48,442 nt of DNA from Lysobacterales bacterium (GTDB lineage Bacteria > Pseudomonadota > Gammaproteobacteria > Xanthomonadales > Xanthomonadaceae), in NCBI GenBank assembly GCA_019510195.1, contig JAEKKW010000061.1, positions 1 through 48,442 of the forward strand, in the 5' to 3' direction. A program made the translations under genes and the position numbers. Positions 24,600 to 35,080 of the stretch are shown one piece after another (the stretch's first letter is position 1; each line of letters opens with the position of its first letter). Below the pieces are notes generated by a model. It saw only the letters and a list, made by a program, of their open reading frames with translations. It did no database searches and was not told where the DNA came from.

Positions 24600-25501
24600 T
24601 CGTTGTCGATCGCCGCGAAGCGTTCGGCCAGGAAATCGATCAACGCGCGCACCGACGGCAGCAGGCCGCGTCGCGACGGGAACACCGCGTGGACGATTTC
24701 CGCGCGTGGCGCCCAGCCTTCCAGCACATGCTGCAAACGACCCTGCGCGACCAGTTCCTGCGTCACCATCTTCGGCAGTTGCACGATGCCGACGCCGGCA
24801 ATCGCGGCATCGCGCAGCGCCAACATCCCGCGGGTGACAAAACGCGGCTGGTGATGAATCGCAACGTGTTCGCCATCGGGGCCGTGCAGGTCCCAGACGT
24901 GCAGGTTCTGCGGCAGGCCGAGATCCATGCTCGGATAGTTCATCAATTCGCCGGGCGACGCCGGCTGGCCGAGGCGCGCCAGCAACACCGGGCTCGCGAC
25001 CAGGCATTGCGTGCGCGTCGCCAGCACGCGCAGCACCAGATCGGAATCCTCCAGTGGCGGCGGCCGCACCCGAATCGCGATGTCGACGCCTTCACCGATC
25101 ACGTCGACGCGGCGATTGGTGGCATCGAGATGCAGTTCGACCTGCGGATACAGGCGCAGGAAATCGGACACCATCGCCCCGACCTGGGCATCGAGCAATG
25201 TCGTCGGGCAACTCATGCGCACCACGCCGCGCGGTTCGGCCTGGTCGCGCTGGATCGCCTCCTCGGCGGCACGCGCTTCCACCAGCGCCGCACGGGCGTG
25301 CCCGTAATAGGTCTGGCCCGGTTCGGTCACCGCGAACTTGCGGCTCGAGCGCTGGATCAGGCGCACGCCCAGCCGCGATTCCAGCAGGGCGACGCGCCGG
25401 CTCAGCTTGGACTTGGGGATGCCCAGCGCCCGGCCGGCCGGGGCGAAGCCACCGTGGTCGACCACCTGGACGAAGTAGTAGAGGTCGTTGAGGTCCTGCA
25501 T
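24596..25501 (-). CDS. LysR-family transcriptional regulator
   Basis: 301 residues: N-terminal winged helix (LNDLYYFVQVVDHGGFAPAGRALGIPKSKLSRRVALLESRLG), then the two-lobed effector domain. The MxDLNDLYYF start fits ATG 25499-25501, though an ATG at 25511-25513 is in frame. It is divergent from the pirin gene, the usual position for a LysR protein that controls its neighbour. Confidence 0.88.
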   Translation of the reverse strand: MQDLNDLYYFVQVVDHGGFAPAGRALGIPKSKLSRRVALLESRLGVRLIQRSSRKFAVTEPGQTYYGHARAALVEARAAEEAIQRDQAEPRGVVRMSCPTTLLDAQVGAMVSDFLRLYPQVELHLDATNRRVDVIGEGVDIAIRVRPPPLEDSDLVLRVLATRTQCLVASPVLLARLGQPASPGELMNYPSMDLGLPQNLHVWDLHGPDGEHVAIHHQPRFVTRGMLALRDAAIAGVGIVQLPKMVTQELVAQGRLQHVLEGWAPRAEIVHAVFPSRRGLLPSVRALIDFLAERFAAIDND

Positions 25502-25612
25502 CGTTCCAATCATAGGACGATATGGGCGAATTATGGCGACTATTCACCGGATCGTTGCGGGATTAGCCTGTGCTCAATCGGTGATCCCGCCGAATCCAAT
25601 ACGGAGCATTCC

Positions 25613-26488
25613 ATGAACATGAAGAAGATCCTCGGCACCAGCAGCGCCCCCGGCCGGCATTGGGTCGGCGACGGCTTCCCCGTCCACGGCATGTTCGGCT
25701 ACAGCGGTCCGGGCGTCGCCCAGCGCAGCCCGTTCCTGATGCTGGACTACGCCGCCCCCACCGAATTCCCGCCCAACAACGGCTATCGCCGTGGCGTCGG
25801 CCAGCATCCGCATCGCGGGTTCGAAACCGTCACCATCGTCTACGAAGGCGAAGTCGAACATCGCGACTCCACCGGCAAGGGTGGCGTGATCGGCCGCGGC
25901 GACGTGCAGTGGATGACCGCCGGCGGCGGCATCCTCCACGAGGAATTCCACTCGCACGATTACAGCCGCACCGGTGGCCCGTTCGAGATGGTGCAGTTGT
26001 GGGTGAACCTGCCGGCGCGCGACAAGATGACACCAGGCGGTTACCAGGCCGTCACCGATGCACAGATTCCCGCGCGTGCATTGCCGGACGACGCCGGAAC
26101 ATTGCGCGTGATCGCCGGCGAGTTCGCTGGTGCGAAGGGACCGGCGCGCACCTTCACCCCGATGAATGTCTGGGACGTGCGCATCGGCGCCGGCAAGACC
26201 GTCGAGCTGCCGCAGCCGGAAGGCTGGACCACGTTGATCGTGGTGCTGGCCGGCACCGTGCAGGTGAACGGCGAATCGATGTTGCGCGAAGCGCAGATGG
26301 CGACATTGTCGACCGAAGGCAGCGGTCTGACGATCGAAGCCAACAGCGACGCCAAGGTGTTGCTGCTCGCCGGCGAACCGATCGACGAGCCGGTGGTCGG
26401 CTACGGTCCGTTCGTGATGAACACCGAAGCGCAGATCGCCGAAGCCATCCGCGATTTCAACAGCGGCAAGTTCGGCCAGATGCACTGA
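25613..26488 (+). CDS. Pirin family protein
   Basis: 291 residues, bicupin. The metal ligands of the N-terminal cupin are seen: H65 and H67 (GQHPHRGFETV), H109 and E111 (GGGILHEEFH). Bacterial pirins have quercetinase or redox-sensing roles. ACGGAG lies 8 nt before ATG 25613. The divergent LysR gene probably regulates it; LysR-pirin pairs of this kind are common in proteobacteria. Confidence 0.9.
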   Translation: MNMKKILGTSSAPGRHWVGDGFPVHGMFGYSGPGVAQRSPFLMLDYAAPTEFPPNNGYRRGVGQHPHRGFETVTIVYEGEVEHRDSTGKGGVIGRGDVQWMTAGGGILHEEFHSHDYSRTGGPFEMVQLWVNLPARDKMTPGGYQAVTDAQIPARALPDDAGTLRVIAGEFAGAKGPARTFTPMNVWDVRIGAGKTVELPQPEGWTTLIVVLAGTVQVNGESMLREAQMATLSTEGSGLTIEANSDAKVLLLAGEPIDEPVVGYGPFVMNTEAQIAEAIRDFNSGKFGQMH

Positions 26489-26562
26489 TTGCAATGCATT
26501 GAAGGCATCCCCGTTGCCCATGGCGCGCAGTAGACTTGCGGCCTGGGCAATGGGGAGAGCCG

Positions 26563-28728
26563 ATGATGTCGAAACGTGTTCGTGCCAGCGCGCTGCTGGT
26601 TCTTGGTCTGCTTGCAGCAAGCACGCAGGCACATGCCAGCGGCGATTCCGGTTGCGACATGCAGCCTGGCCTGCGCCACCGCAGTTATGCCTCCTGCAGC
26701 GACCTCGTGCTGATCAGCCCGGGCAACGACACCCGACTCAACATGCTGTTGCTGCTCGCCGATCGCGGTCGCCTGCAGCCGGCGGTGACCAGGAAGGAAA
26801 CGTCGGATTCCGGATCTCCGGTTCCCGCGGCGATGCTGTCGTGGTCGGCACTGTCCGCCGCGACCGGCAATGATGCGGTCAAGGCCGATGACGATGGTTC
26901 GGCGAGTTCCAGTCCCGACAGTTCCAGTGGCCGTTGCGTCAGCAACGGCGTCGGCGCCGATCGTTTCCGCCAGGCCCTGCAGGCGGATACCGGCCTGGGC
27001 GCCGACGAACGCAAGCTGCTGGTCGACGCCCGCGCGAAAGTCTCCGCCGCCTGCGGCGATCCCGGCAAAACCGCAACATTGCTCGATTCCCTGCCTGGCA
27101 AGATGCAGGGCGCATCGGGCAAGGCCTTCGCCGCCTACCTGATGAGCGCCTCGGTGTTCTACGGCCCCGATCCTGGCAGCGCGCGCGCCGCCTTCGAAAC
27201 GCTGGCCGGCGTCCGCCAGCCGTGGGTGCGTGAAGCCGCGACCTACATGCTGGCGCGCACCGATCTCAACGTCGCCCAGCTCAATGCCTTCGGCGACTAC
27301 GGAAATTTCGATGTCGCCAAGGTCGACCAGGCGGCGCTCGCGCGCGCCCGCAGCGGCATGCAGCGTTATCTCAAGGCATATCCCGACGGCGCCTATGCCG
27401 TTTCCGCCGATGGCCTGATGCGCCGCGTCGAATGGCTGGGCGGCAACGACAGCGCTGCCGCGGATGTCTATGGCAAGGCACTCGCACAACGCGGGAACGG
27501 CGCAGCCTTCGTCGATCTGCTGAACGAAATCGACACCCGCTTGCTGCTCACCACGCAGAACGGCGCGACCAAACCGCTGGCCACGCGCGATCCGCTGCTG
27601 CTGGCGGTCGATGACCTCTGGCGCATGCGCCTCGATCGCAAGACCGATCCCAAACTCGCCCTGTCGGCCGACGAACTGGCCGCGCAACAGGCGGCGTTCT
27701 CCGGCGATCCCGCGCTGTTTCGCTACCTGCAGGCCGTGCATGCCTATCACGTGCAACGGCAACCGGCGCAGGCATTGAAATTGCTGCCTGCCAGCGCGTC
27801 GCGCAAGGACATGGGCTATGTCGATTTCAGCGCGCAATTGCTGCGGCTGATGGCGATGGATGATCTCGGCCAGCCCGGCGTGCGCGAAGGCCTGTTGAAA
27901 CTGCTGCCCGCCGCGACCCGTCCCTATCAGCGGCAAACGCTGGAACTGGCGCTGGCGATCCACGACGAACGCCATCAGGCACTGGACAAGGTGTTCGCCG
28001 CCGACAGCCAGGTGCGCGATCCGGCGATCCGCCGCATCCTGCTGGAAAACATCGCCGGGCCGGAATTGCTGCAGCAACAAGCCGCGAATGACGGGACGCC
28101 ACTTGCCGAACGCAACGTCGCGCTGTTCGTCCTGCTCTATCGCAACCTGATCGGTGGCCGCTACGCCGAGTTCAATACATGGCTGCCCCGCGTTCCCGTC
28201 GATGCCAAGCCGCAAGCCGAGAGCTACCAGCTGCTGTATCCGGCGCCGTCGCTTGGCGTATACCGCTGGACCGGCAACGACAAGGGGTATGCCTGCCCGG
28301 CGCTGTCCGCGATCACGACCACGCTCGCACGCGCACCCGATGACGGGCATGCCAGCCTATGCCTCGGCGAGTTCCTGCGCCTCAACGGCTTCGACCACAT
28401 CCCGCTGGCCGCGCCCAACAAGCAGGAACGCGAATGGCGCAAAACGTTGTCGCTTTCGCAGCAACAACTCGGCACCACGCCGCTGCTGTTTCCCGGCGGG
28501 CAAGGCAATCGCCAGGCGGTCTATCGCCGGGTGATGGCCGATGCCAACGTCAGCGGCGACGATCGCGCCTACGCCCTGGTGCGCGCGATCCGTTGCTATG
28601 CGCCCAGTGGCAACAACGACTGCGGCGGCGATGACGTGCCGACATCGGAGCGCAAGCACTGGTTCACCACGCTCAAGACCACTTACAGGACGTCGCACTG
28701 GGCATCTTCGGTGGATCACTATTGGTAA
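26563..28728 (+). CDS. Large secreted protein of unknown function, helical-repeat-like
   Basis: 721 residues with a signal peptide (ALLVLGLLAASTQAHA, cleavage near 25). After a low-complexity Ser/Asp stretch (about 105-128) the rest is rich in Ala/Leu helices with spaced pairs, similar to TPR/Sel1-type solenoids, though no exact repeat unit is clear. Several Cys suggest periplasmic disulfides. GGGGAGAG precedes the tandem ATGs at 26563 and 26566. It precedes the DUF3142 lipoprotein gene by only a few bases, so the two likely form a pair. I do not recognise a specific family. Confidence 0.7.
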   Translation: MMSKRVRASALLVLGLLAASTQAHASGDSGCDMQPGLRHRSYASCSDLVLISPGNDTRLNMLLLLADRGRLQPAVTRKETSDSGSPVPAAMLSWSALSAATGNDAVKADDDGSASSSPDSSSGRCVSNGVGADRFRQALQADTGLGADERKLLVDARAKVSAACGDPGKTATLLDSLPGKMQGASGKAFAAYLMSASVFYGPDPGSARAAFETLAGVRQPWVREAATYMLARTDLNVAQLNAFGDYGNFDVAKVDQAALARARSGMQRYLKAYPDGAYAVSADGLMRRVEWLGGNDSAAADVYGKALAQRGNGAAFVDLLNEIDTRLLLTTQNGATKPLATRDPLLLAVDDLWRMRLDRKTDPKLALSADELAAQQAAFSGDPALFRYLQAVHAYHVQRQPAQALKLLPASASRKDMGYVDFSAQLLRLMAMDDLGQPGVREGLLKLLPAATRPYQRQTLELALAIHDERHQALDKVFAADSQVRDPAIRRILLENIAGPELLQQQAANDGTPLAERNVALFVLLYRNLIGGRYAEFNTWLPRVPVDAKPQAESYQLLYPAPSLGVYRWTGNDKGYACPALSAITTTLARAPDDGHASLCLGEFLRLNGFDHIPLAAPNKQEREWRKTLSLSQQQLGTTPLLFPGGQGNRQAVYRRVMADANVSGDDRAYALVRAIRCYAPSGNNDCGGDDVPTSERKHWFTTLKTTYRTSHWASSVDHYW

Positions 28729-28730
28729 GG

Positions 28731-29462
28731 ATGATGAAGCTCCACGCGATGGCTGCGGTCGTTGCCGTCAGCGCGCTGTGCCTGGCGCTGGTTTCCTGCG
28801 CGCGCACGGACGACGCCGTGGTGCGCGCGGAGGACTTCGACGCGTTCTGGCTGTGGGCCAGCGTGCAACCGCAGCCGGTGCTCCACCATGCCCACGCGCT
28901 CTACCTGCTGGAAGGCGAGATCACCGGCGGCGAGCCCGCACACCTGCAACGACGCCTGGCCGCGACGCCGCGCATCGCCCGCGCCGATGTCTGGATCGTC
29001 TATCGCGCCGATACCCTGGCGTGGTCGGACGAAGTCGTTCCCGCCATCCGCGGCGACATCGCACGCTGGCGCGGCAACGGCAATCGTGTCGTCGGCGTGC
29101 AGCTGGATTTCGATGCCCGCACCCGCCATCTCGATCGTTACGCCAGCTTCCTCCGCGACCTGCACGCGCGGCTCCCACCCGAAACAAAACTCGGCATCAC
29201 CGGGCTGATGGACTGGAGCGCCAACGGCGATCCCGCGCAACTGGCGCAACTGGCCGGCGTCGTCGATGAAGTGGTGGTGCAGACCTACCAGGGTCGCGCC
29301 ACCATTCCCGGCTACGGGCAATACCTCGAACGCATGCACGGCTTCCCGATCCCGTTCCGCGTCGGACTGGTACAGGGCGGCGAATGGCGTGCACCGCCCG
29401 AGTTGCCGGCAAATCCGCACTTTCGCGGCTACGTGGTGTTCCTGGTCAATCCGCCGCGGTGA
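28731..29462 (+). CDS. DUF3142-family lipoprotein
   Basis: About 243 residues with lipobox LVSC (Cys near residue 22). The fold reads like a TIM barrel related to glycosyl hydrolases: VVGVQLDFDARTRHLDRYASFL, GITGLMDW, VDEVVVQTYQGR, FRVGLVQGG, all typical of DUF3142. Start choice is uncertain among TTG 28722, ATG 28731 and ATG 28734; the lipoprotein signal needs only the later ones. Envelope-located; function unknown. Confidence 0.7.
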   Translation: MMKLHAMAAVVAVSALCLALVSCARTDDAVVRAEDFDAFWLWASVQPQPVLHHAHALYLLEGEITGGEPAHLQRRLAATPRIARADVWIVYRADTLAWSDEVVPAIRGDIARWRGNGNRVVGVQLDFDARTRHLDRYASFLRDLHARLPPETKLGITGLMDWSANGDPAQLAQLAGVVDEVVVQTYQGRATIPGYGQYLERMHGFPIPFRVGLVQGGEWRAPPELPANPHFRGYVVFLVNPPR

Positions 29463-29465
29463 TGC

Positions 29466-30515
29466 TCACGCCATCGTCGCGTTGTCGATCACGAAGCGAT
29501 ATTTCACGTCGCTCTTGAGCATGCGCTCGTAAGCCTTGTCGATGTCCCGCGCGGCGACCATCTCGATGTCGGAGACGATGCCGTGCTCGGCGCAGAAATC
29601 GAGCATCTCCTGCGTCTCGGCGATACCGCCGATCAGCGATCCGGCGATCGCACGGCGCTTGAAGATCAGGTTGCCGATGTTCGGCGATGGGTGCGGGTGC
29701 TCGGGCACGCCGACCAGCACCATGGTGCCGTCGCGCTTCAGCAGCGAAGTAAAGGCGTCGAGATCGTGGCTGGCGGCGACGGTATTGAGGATGAAATCGA
29801 AACTGTTGGCATGCGCCTTCATCTCGTCGGCATTGCGTGACACCACCACTTCATCCGCGCCCAGCGCCTTGGCGTCGGCGCGCTTGCTTTCCGAGGTGGT
29901 GAACGCGACCACGTGCGCGCCCATCGCGTGCGCCAGCTTCACGCCCATGTGGCCGAGGCCGCCGATGCCGACGACCCCGACCTTGCTCCCCGGGCCGACC
30001 TTCCAGTGGCGCAACGGCGAATACGTGGTGATGCCGGCGCACAGCAACGGCGCGACCGCAGCCAGCTGTTCGCGCGGATGGCGCACCTGCAGCACGAACT
30101 TCTCATCAACGGCGATCCGTTGCGAATAGCCACCCAGCGTGTACCCGGGCGCGTCGCGGGTCGGGCCGTTGTAGGTGCCGACGAAACCGTTCTCGCAATA
30201 CTGCTCCAGGCCTTCGTCGCAGGCCGCGCAATGCTGGCAGCTGTCGACCATGCAACCGACGCCGACGGTATCGCCGACCTTGAACTTGCCGACCTCGCTG
30301 CCCACCGCGCTGACCGTGCCGACGATCTCGTGGCCGGGCACGCAGGGATAACGCGTTCCGCCCCATTCCGAACGCGCGGTGTGCAGGTCGGAATGGCAGA
30401 TGCCGCAATACGCGATCTCGATCTGCACGTCGTGCGGGCCGGGTTCGCGACGCGCGATGTCCATCGCTTCGAAAGACTTGTCGGCGGCGTGGACGCCGTA
30501 GGCGCGGGTTGTCAT
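29466..30515 (-). CDS. Zinc-dependent NAD(P)H alcohol dehydrogenase (CAD/YahK type)
   Basis: 349 residues: catalytic zinc ligands C37, H39 (CGICHSDLH) and H62 (GHE), structural zinc Cys cluster (CQHCAACDEGLEQYC), Rossmann GIGGLGHMGVKLA (about 180-192). Reduces broad aldehydes such as cinnamaldehyde. GAGGAGG lies 5 nt before ATG 30513-30515, and fis ends 10 bp upstream, so it may be read through from the fis operon. Confidence 0.92.
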   Translation of the reverse strand: MTTRAYGVHAADKSFEAMDIARREPGPHDVQIEIAYCGICHSDLHTARSEWGGTRYPCVPGHEIVGTVSAVGSEVGKFKVGDTVGVGCMVDSCQHCAACDEGLEQYCENGFVGTYNGPTRDAPGYTLGGYSQRIAVDEKFVLQVRHPREQLAAVAPLLCAGITTYSPLRHWKVGPGSKVGVVGIGGLGHMGVKLAHAMGAHVVAFTTSESKRADAKALGADEVVVSRNADEMKAHANSFDFILNTVAASHDLDAFTSLLKRDGTMVLVGVPEHPHPSPNIGNLIFKRRAIAGSLIGGIAETQEMLDFCAEHGIVSDIEMVAARDIDKAYERMLKSDVKYRFVIDNATMA

Positions 30516-30525
30516 GCAAACCTCC

Positions 30526-30792
30526 TCAGCTGTTGTCGATCCCGTATTCGCGCAGCTTCTTGCGCAGGGTCGCGCGGTGGATGCCGAGCATCTCGGCGGC
30601 GCGGCTCTGGTTGCCGTCGCAATGGCTCAGCACTTCGACGAACAATGGCACCTCGACTTCGCGCATCACCACCGCGTGCAGATCGCTCACGCCACAGCCA
30701 TCCAGATCGCGCAGGTAGCGGCTGATCGAGGAAGCGACGTGGTCGCGCAACGGCGTGCGCGGATGGCGGGATTGTTCTTGGCGGTCGGACAC
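30526..30792 (-). CDS. fis: Fis nucleoid-associated regulator
   Basis: About 88 residues. [20 protein letters not shown], then [44 protein letters not shown], the Fis dimer region and helix-turn-helix. Binds DNA, bends it and tunes rRNA and growth-phase genes. A GTG start at 30790-30792 fits the usual family N-terminus; a GTG at 30820-30822 gives 98 residues. No strong ribosome site is visible for either. It follows the DUF3426 and prmA genes, as in other xanthomonads. Confidence 0.88.
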   Translation of the reverse strand: MSDRQEQSRHPRTPLRDHVASSISRYLRDLDGCGVSDLHAVVMREVEVPLFVEVLSHCDGNQSRAAEMLGIHRATLRKKLREYGIDNS

Positions 30793-30844
30793 GGGGGTTG
30801 TCGGATCAGGGCGCCGACGCACGGCGCACCAGCGGCTGATGAGT

Positions 30845-31420
30845 CTAGCGCGTGTTTGCGCCCGCGGCCACGCCGTCGGTCGGCGGCAACAAGGCGAAAT
30901 CGAACGACACCGCTTTTTGCGGCGGATCCGTCACATTCAGCTGGACGGTCGCGGTCTGTCCGCTGCCGATCGTCGCGCCATGCGTGCCCGCCAGATACTG
31001 CGTCGCGGCATAGCGCCCTTGCGCGACTGGCACGCCGTTGATGTCGGAAAGCGTGAGCTGCAGCAGCGGCCACGCCTGCGGCCAGCGCGCGTCATTGCGG
31101 AAGCTCGCCTCGACCACCAGCACGCCGGGACGATCGGGCGCGGCATGGATGCGATGGTCGACGATCTTCAGGCTCGCCGGATCACTCCATGCAGGCACAT
31201 TGCAGGCGAGCACCCGGCACGCGGTGACGGCCAACGGGCGGGTCGATGCATCGTTCGCCAATGTGGCACGGCCGCCGACCAGAATCTGCACCAGCAGCAG
31301 GACGAACAACACGAACAGCAGCGGCCACGCCCAACGCGGCACCGGCAAGGATTGCGGCGCTTCGTCGACGGCCTCGCGGGCGAAACGCGGGGTTGCGGAT
31401 TCTTCAACCATGCCCGTCAT
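30845..31420 (-). CDS. DUF3426-domain membrane protein without zinc ribbon
   Basis: 191 residues: short cytoplasmic N-terminus, one TM helix ([20 protein letters not shown], about 30-49), then the DUF3426 periplasmic beta domain (about 70-180) with CRVLACNVP and [18 protein letters not shown]. Many homologs begin with a four-Cys MJ0042 zinc ribbon; here the ATG overlaps the prmA stop (ATGA) and no such ribbon is encoded upstream, so the short form seems real. Function unknown. Confidence 0.75.
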   Translation of the reverse strand: MTGMVEESATPRFAREAVDEAPQSLPVPRWAWPLLFVLFVLLLVQILVGGRATLANDASTRPLAVTACRVLACNVPAWSDPASLKIVDHRIHAAPDRPGVLVVEASFRNDARWPQAWPLLQLTLSDINGVPVAQGRYAATQYLAGTHGATIGSGQTATVQLNVTDPPQKAVSFDFALLPPTDGVAAGANTR

Positions 31421-32337
31421 CCTGCACGACGCACGCCGTCGATGCGGATCCAGTCGTCCTGGCGTGCAACCTTCAGTTCATCGAACCACGCGGCATAACG
31501 CTGCAGCAATTCATCTTCCTGTCCGGCGAGGATGCCGGACAAGGCGATGCGCGTCCCGGGTTCGCAATGACCGACCAGCGTTTCCGCCAGCGCGTCGAGC
31601 GCGGAGGCGAGGATGTTCGCCACCACCACCGGATAGCGCCGCGACGATGCCTGATCCGGCAATACCGCGTGGAGTTGCGATGCCACGCCGTTGCGTTCGG
31701 CATTGTCATGCGTGGCGATGATCGCCTGCGGATCATTGTCGATGCCGTCGGCACGGGTGGCACCGAGCTTGATCGCCGCCAGCGCGAGGATGCCGCTGCC
31801 GCAGCCGAAGTCGAGGACATCGTGGCCCTGCAGCACGCCTTGCGCGGCCAGCGTGTCCAGCCATTCCAGGCACAGTGCGGTGGTCGGATGGGTGCCGGAG
31901 CCGAAGGCGAGTCCGGGATCGAGGCGGATGATCGCGGCGTCCGCACCCGCTTCGACGGGAATGTCGTGGTTCCACGGCACCACCCAGGTGCGCGCACCGA
32001 AACGCATCGGCTTGAACTGGTCGAGCCAGGCGCGTTCCCAGTCCTGGTCCTCGACCTTGCGGAACGCCGCCTGGTCCCAGTGCAGGCCGGGATCGAAACT
32101 CTCGAGCGCGGCGAGCAGCGCCAGTGCATCGGTGTCGGCGTCGAACAATGCGGTCAGCGTCATCTGCTTCCACAGTGGCGTTTCGCCGACGCCGGGTTCG
32201 AAGATCGCCTGTTCATCGGCGGTTTCGGCATCGGCGTCCTGCATCGTCATCGACAACGCGCCGAGGTCTTCCAGCGCGCGTTCGCAACGCGGCTGTTCGG
32301 CCAGGGTGCAGGGCAATGTGAGTTCGAGCCAGGGCAT
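31417..32337 (-). CDS. prmA: Ribosomal protein L11 methyltransferase
   Basis: 306 residues: N-terminal L11-binding domain ([26 protein letters not shown]), then the SAM fold with [33 protein letters not shown] and VVANILA. Trimethylates L11. ATG 32335-32337 matches the family start (MPWLEL). Coupled to the DUF3426 gene by ATGA and preceded 4 bp by the PAP2 gene. Confidence 0.93.
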   Translation of the reverse strand: MPWLELTLPCTLAEQPRCERALEDLGALSMTMQDADAETADEQAIFEPGVGETPLWKQMTLTALFDADTDALALLAALESFDPGLHWDQAAFRKVEDQDWERAWLDQFKPMRFGARTWVVPWNHDIPVEAGADAAIIRLDPGLAFGSGTHPTTALCLEWLDTLAAQGVLQGHDVLDFGCGSGILALAAIKLGATRADGIDNDPQAIIATHDNAERNGVASQLHAVLPDQASSRRYPVVVANILASALDALAETLVGHCEPGTRIALSGILAGQEDELLQRYAAWFDELKVARQDDWIRIDGVRRAG

Positions 32338-32341
32338 CGTC

Positions 32342-33520
32342 TTATTCTGCCGCGTCTTCGACCTGGACGTGGATTTGCGCCGCACGCAAGGTCGCCAAAT
32401 CGGATGGATCGCCCGTCAGATGCACCGAACCGCGCGCGATCTCCACGCGCAACAGCGGCACCGCTTCCGGACGCACGCTCAGCACCATCGGCGCGAAGAT
32501 CTCGCGCGCCTGACCGCTGTGGCGAATGACGCGGCCCTGGGTGGTTTCGCTGCTTTCCTCGTCTTCGTGGACGCGGACATTGGGAAACCCGACGCCCTTG
32601 ACCTCGCCTTGCAGGCGCACGGCATCGGCTTGCGCGGGGTCGACGCGCACGTCGAGGTTGGCGTTCTCCAGTTTCAGCACGTAATGCGTCAGCGGATCGG
32701 TCATCGTCATGCGCACGTCGATGCGCTTGTGGAACGGCCGCACGAACAGCAATCCGGCCATGACCACGACGATCAGCGCTGCGAGCAAGGCATAGCCCAG
32801 CCACGGTGGCCAGCGCGCGGTCCACGCACGCACGCGCTGGCCCGAGATCAATGCATGCGAGGTCAATGCCGCGGCCCAGGTGAGGATGCCCGACCACAGC
32901 ACGTCGGAGAGGAAATGCGCGCCCGCGGCCATGCGCGCGGCACCGACGGCGCCACCGAGCAGGAACGATCCGATGATGATCGCGACGCCAAGCGTCGGCC
33001 GCACCGCGATCACCGTGAGTCCGATCGCGCCGACCGCGAATCCGACCGAGCAATGCCCGCACGGGAACGACTTGCCGACGCCGGGCGTGCCGAGATCAAG
33101 CGGTGGGCGATATTGCGCCTGGCCGCCGAATTCCTGCAACGTGCGCGGACGCGGACGGCCGGTGTAGTCCTTGCCGATGCCGTTCACCAGCAATCCGGTG
33201 CCGAGCGCGACCGTCGCCAGCGAGGTCAGTGCCATCCTGCGCACCAGCGGATGCCGGCGCCAGCGCGGTACCGCGAAGGCGAGGATCGACGCCAGCACGA
33301 TCAGCCACGACAGCGCCGAACCGAAGGCATAGAGCGCCTTGTACGGCTGCCGGTTGCCCATCGGCCACGAGGCGTCGTAGCCGAGCTCGAACGGCGCGCG
33401 ATGATGGAAATGCGCGGCGGCGCGGATGTCGAGATCGCTCATCCAGAACGGCAAGGTGCACGCGACAGCGGCGATCGCCAGCAGGATCCACGGCAGCCAT
33501 GCGCGCAGGCGCGGCGTCAC
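32342..33520 (-). CDS. PAP2 phosphatase with extra C-terminal soluble domain
   Basis: 392 residues. Residues 1-265 are a multi-helix PAP2 phosphatase with all three motifs: K117-x6-R124-P, P153-C-G-H156 (Cys replaces the usual Ser of PSGH) and R196-x5-H202-x3-D206. Residues about 270-392 form an added beta-rich domain. PAP2 enzymes dephosphorylate undecaprenyl-PP, phosphatidylglycerol-P or lipid A. GTG start overlaps the GT39 stop (GTGA), suggesting a joint role in lipid or LPS modification. Confidence 0.82.
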   Translation of the reverse strand: MTPRLRAWLPWILLAIAAVACTLPFWMSDLDIRAAAHFHHRAPFELGYDASWPMGNRQPYKALYAFGSALSWLIVLASILAFAVPRWRRHPLVRRMALTSLATVALGTGLLVNGIGKDYTGRPRPRTLQEFGGQAQYRPPLDLGTPGVGKSFPCGHCSVGFAVGAIGLTVIAVRPTLGVAIIIGSFLLGGAVGAARMAAGAHFLSDVLWSGILTWAAALTSHALISGQRVRAWTARWPPWLGYALLAALIVVVMAGLLFVRPFHKRIDVRMTMTDPLTHYVLKLENANLDVRVDPAQADAVRLQGEVKGVGFPNVRVHEDEESSETTQGRVIRHSGQAREIFAPMVLSVRPEAVPLLRVEIARGSVHLTGDPSDLATLRAAQIHVQVEDAAE

Positions 33521-35037
33521 GGCAGCGCCTCGGTGGTGATGCGGCGACGCACGCGCACCACCTGGACCGCGCGCGGCGGTGCATCCATGCGTTGCACGCG
33601 GATCACGCCGAGTTCGGCAACGTGTTCATAGGCTTTCGTCAACACCGCCGGTTCGGCGACCACGCTGTCGTTTGCGACGGCATGCGATCCATCCTGGCCA
33701 CCGACGAATTCCACCCACAACGCTTCCTGCGGCAGGCCGCGGCGCGCGGTGTCCATCTCGAACTGGTTGGTGATGCGGCCGTCGACATCGAGTGCCGCCA
33801 CCGGATAGGGATGCGGCTGCACGTAGTAGGTCAGTTCCGCCAGCAACATGCGATCCGACGACAAAATCGGTAATCCGCCCTGCTCCTGCGTGATCGGCTG
33901 CAGCGCGTGGCCAAGCTCGCGCCAGCCGAGCACGCGCGCGTAGAGGTCGTTGCCGCTGCGCGACGGCGGATGGCCGAGTTTCGTGCCGATGTCGCGGTAA
34001 TGGAGGATTCCAAGTTGCAGCACGAAGTTGAGCAGGATCACCCCCCACATCCATGCCGGCTTGCGCCCGTCCAGCCACAGCGCCAGCCATACGCTGCCGG
34101 CGGCATAGGCGGTCACCGCCCAATTGGCGTTCGCTGCGGTCACCAGCGACAGCGCCAGCATCACCCCCAGATAGGGAATGGTGAACGGCGCAAGGAAACG
34201 CGCGTTGTCGCCGCGGTCGCGCACCATCAACATCGCCAGCAACGGAAGCGACAGCAGGCCGAAGATGCCCCATTGCGCGCCAAGGAACTGGCCGAAATGG
34301 CCGAAGTGCAAGCCGGCCTGGCTGGCGTTGGTGAGATCGGCGGTGTGACGCACCGTCTCGAAGTGGTGCTGAATGTTCCAGGCGATGTTCGGCGAAACCA
34401 GCGCCAGCACGATCGCCAGCGCGACCCACGGCCCCTTGCCGCGCACCGGAATGGAATCGCGGCCCCGCCACAACACCCACGCCGTCATCGGCACGAACAC
34501 CAGCATGGTGTATTTCGCCAGCGCACCGAGACCGATCGCCACACCCAGGCCGATCCACCACTTCGGTTGCGCCTGCGTGCGCGCCATCCACAGCAGCCAC
34601 AACGCCCATGACCATGCCAGCAACAGCAGCGCATCCGGCGACAGCACCCAGCCGCCCAGCGCCTGCCCCGGCATGGACAGGAACAACGCCGCGGCGATCA
34701 GGCCGGTGCGCGCATTCTTCATCGCCGCGCCGAGCCGATAGAGACCGAGCGCGGCCAGCGGATAGCCGAGAATCGCCGGCAGCTTGACGCCCAGTTCGCC
34801 ATCGCCGATCAGCGCGGTGCTGGCGCGCACCAGCCACGCCACCAGCGGTGGCTTGGAGTAGTAGCCGAAGGCAAGATCGCGCGACCACAGCCAGTACTGC
34901 GCCTCGTCGACGAACAGGCTGTAGTCGTGGGCCCAGACAAAGGCGATGCGGTACAGCAGGGTGCCGATCACCAGCAGGATCAGCCACGGCGCGATGCGCG
35001 CCTCGTCCTGGTCGAATGGAGAAGCAGGAACGCTCAC
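33517..35037 (-). CDS. GT39/ArnT-like membrane glycosyltransferase
   Basis: About 506 residues, some 11-12 TM segments. The first loop has VDEAQYWLWSRDLAFGYYSKPPLVAWL, the acidic DEAxY(W) signature of GT39/PMT/ArnT enzymes that use polyprenyl-phosphate sugars. The target (lipid A, protein or glycan) is unknown. GTG 35035-35037 is the best start; no clear ribosome site is seen. It overlaps the PAP2 gene. Confidence 0.82.
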   Translation of the reverse strand: MSVPASPFDQDEARIAPWLILLVIGTLLYRIAFVWAHDYSLFVDEAQYWLWSRDLAFGYYSKPPLVAWLVRASTALIGDGELGVKLPAILGYPLAALGLYRLGAAMKNARTGLIAAALFLSMPGQALGGWVLSPDALLLLAWSWALWLLWMARTQAQPKWWIGLGVAIGLGALAKYTMLVFVPMTAWVLWRGRDSIPVRGKGPWVALAIVLALVSPNIAWNIQHHFETVRHTADLTNASQAGLHFGHFGQFLGAQWGIFGLLSLPLLAMLMVRDRGDNARFLAPFTIPYLGVMLALSLVTAANANWAVTAYAAGSVWLALWLDGRKPAWMWGVILLNFVLQLGILHYRDIGTKLGHPPSRSGNDLYARVLGWRELGHALQPITQEQGGLPILSSDRMLLAELTYYVQPHPYPVAALDVDGRITNQFEMDTARRGLPQEALWVEFVGGQDGSHAVANDSVVAEPAVLTKAYEHVAELGVIRVQRMDAPPRAVQVVRVRRRITTEALP

Positions 35038-35080
35038 GTGGACGGGCGCCGTTGGAAAGGCGCAAGGATACCGCAGCCGC

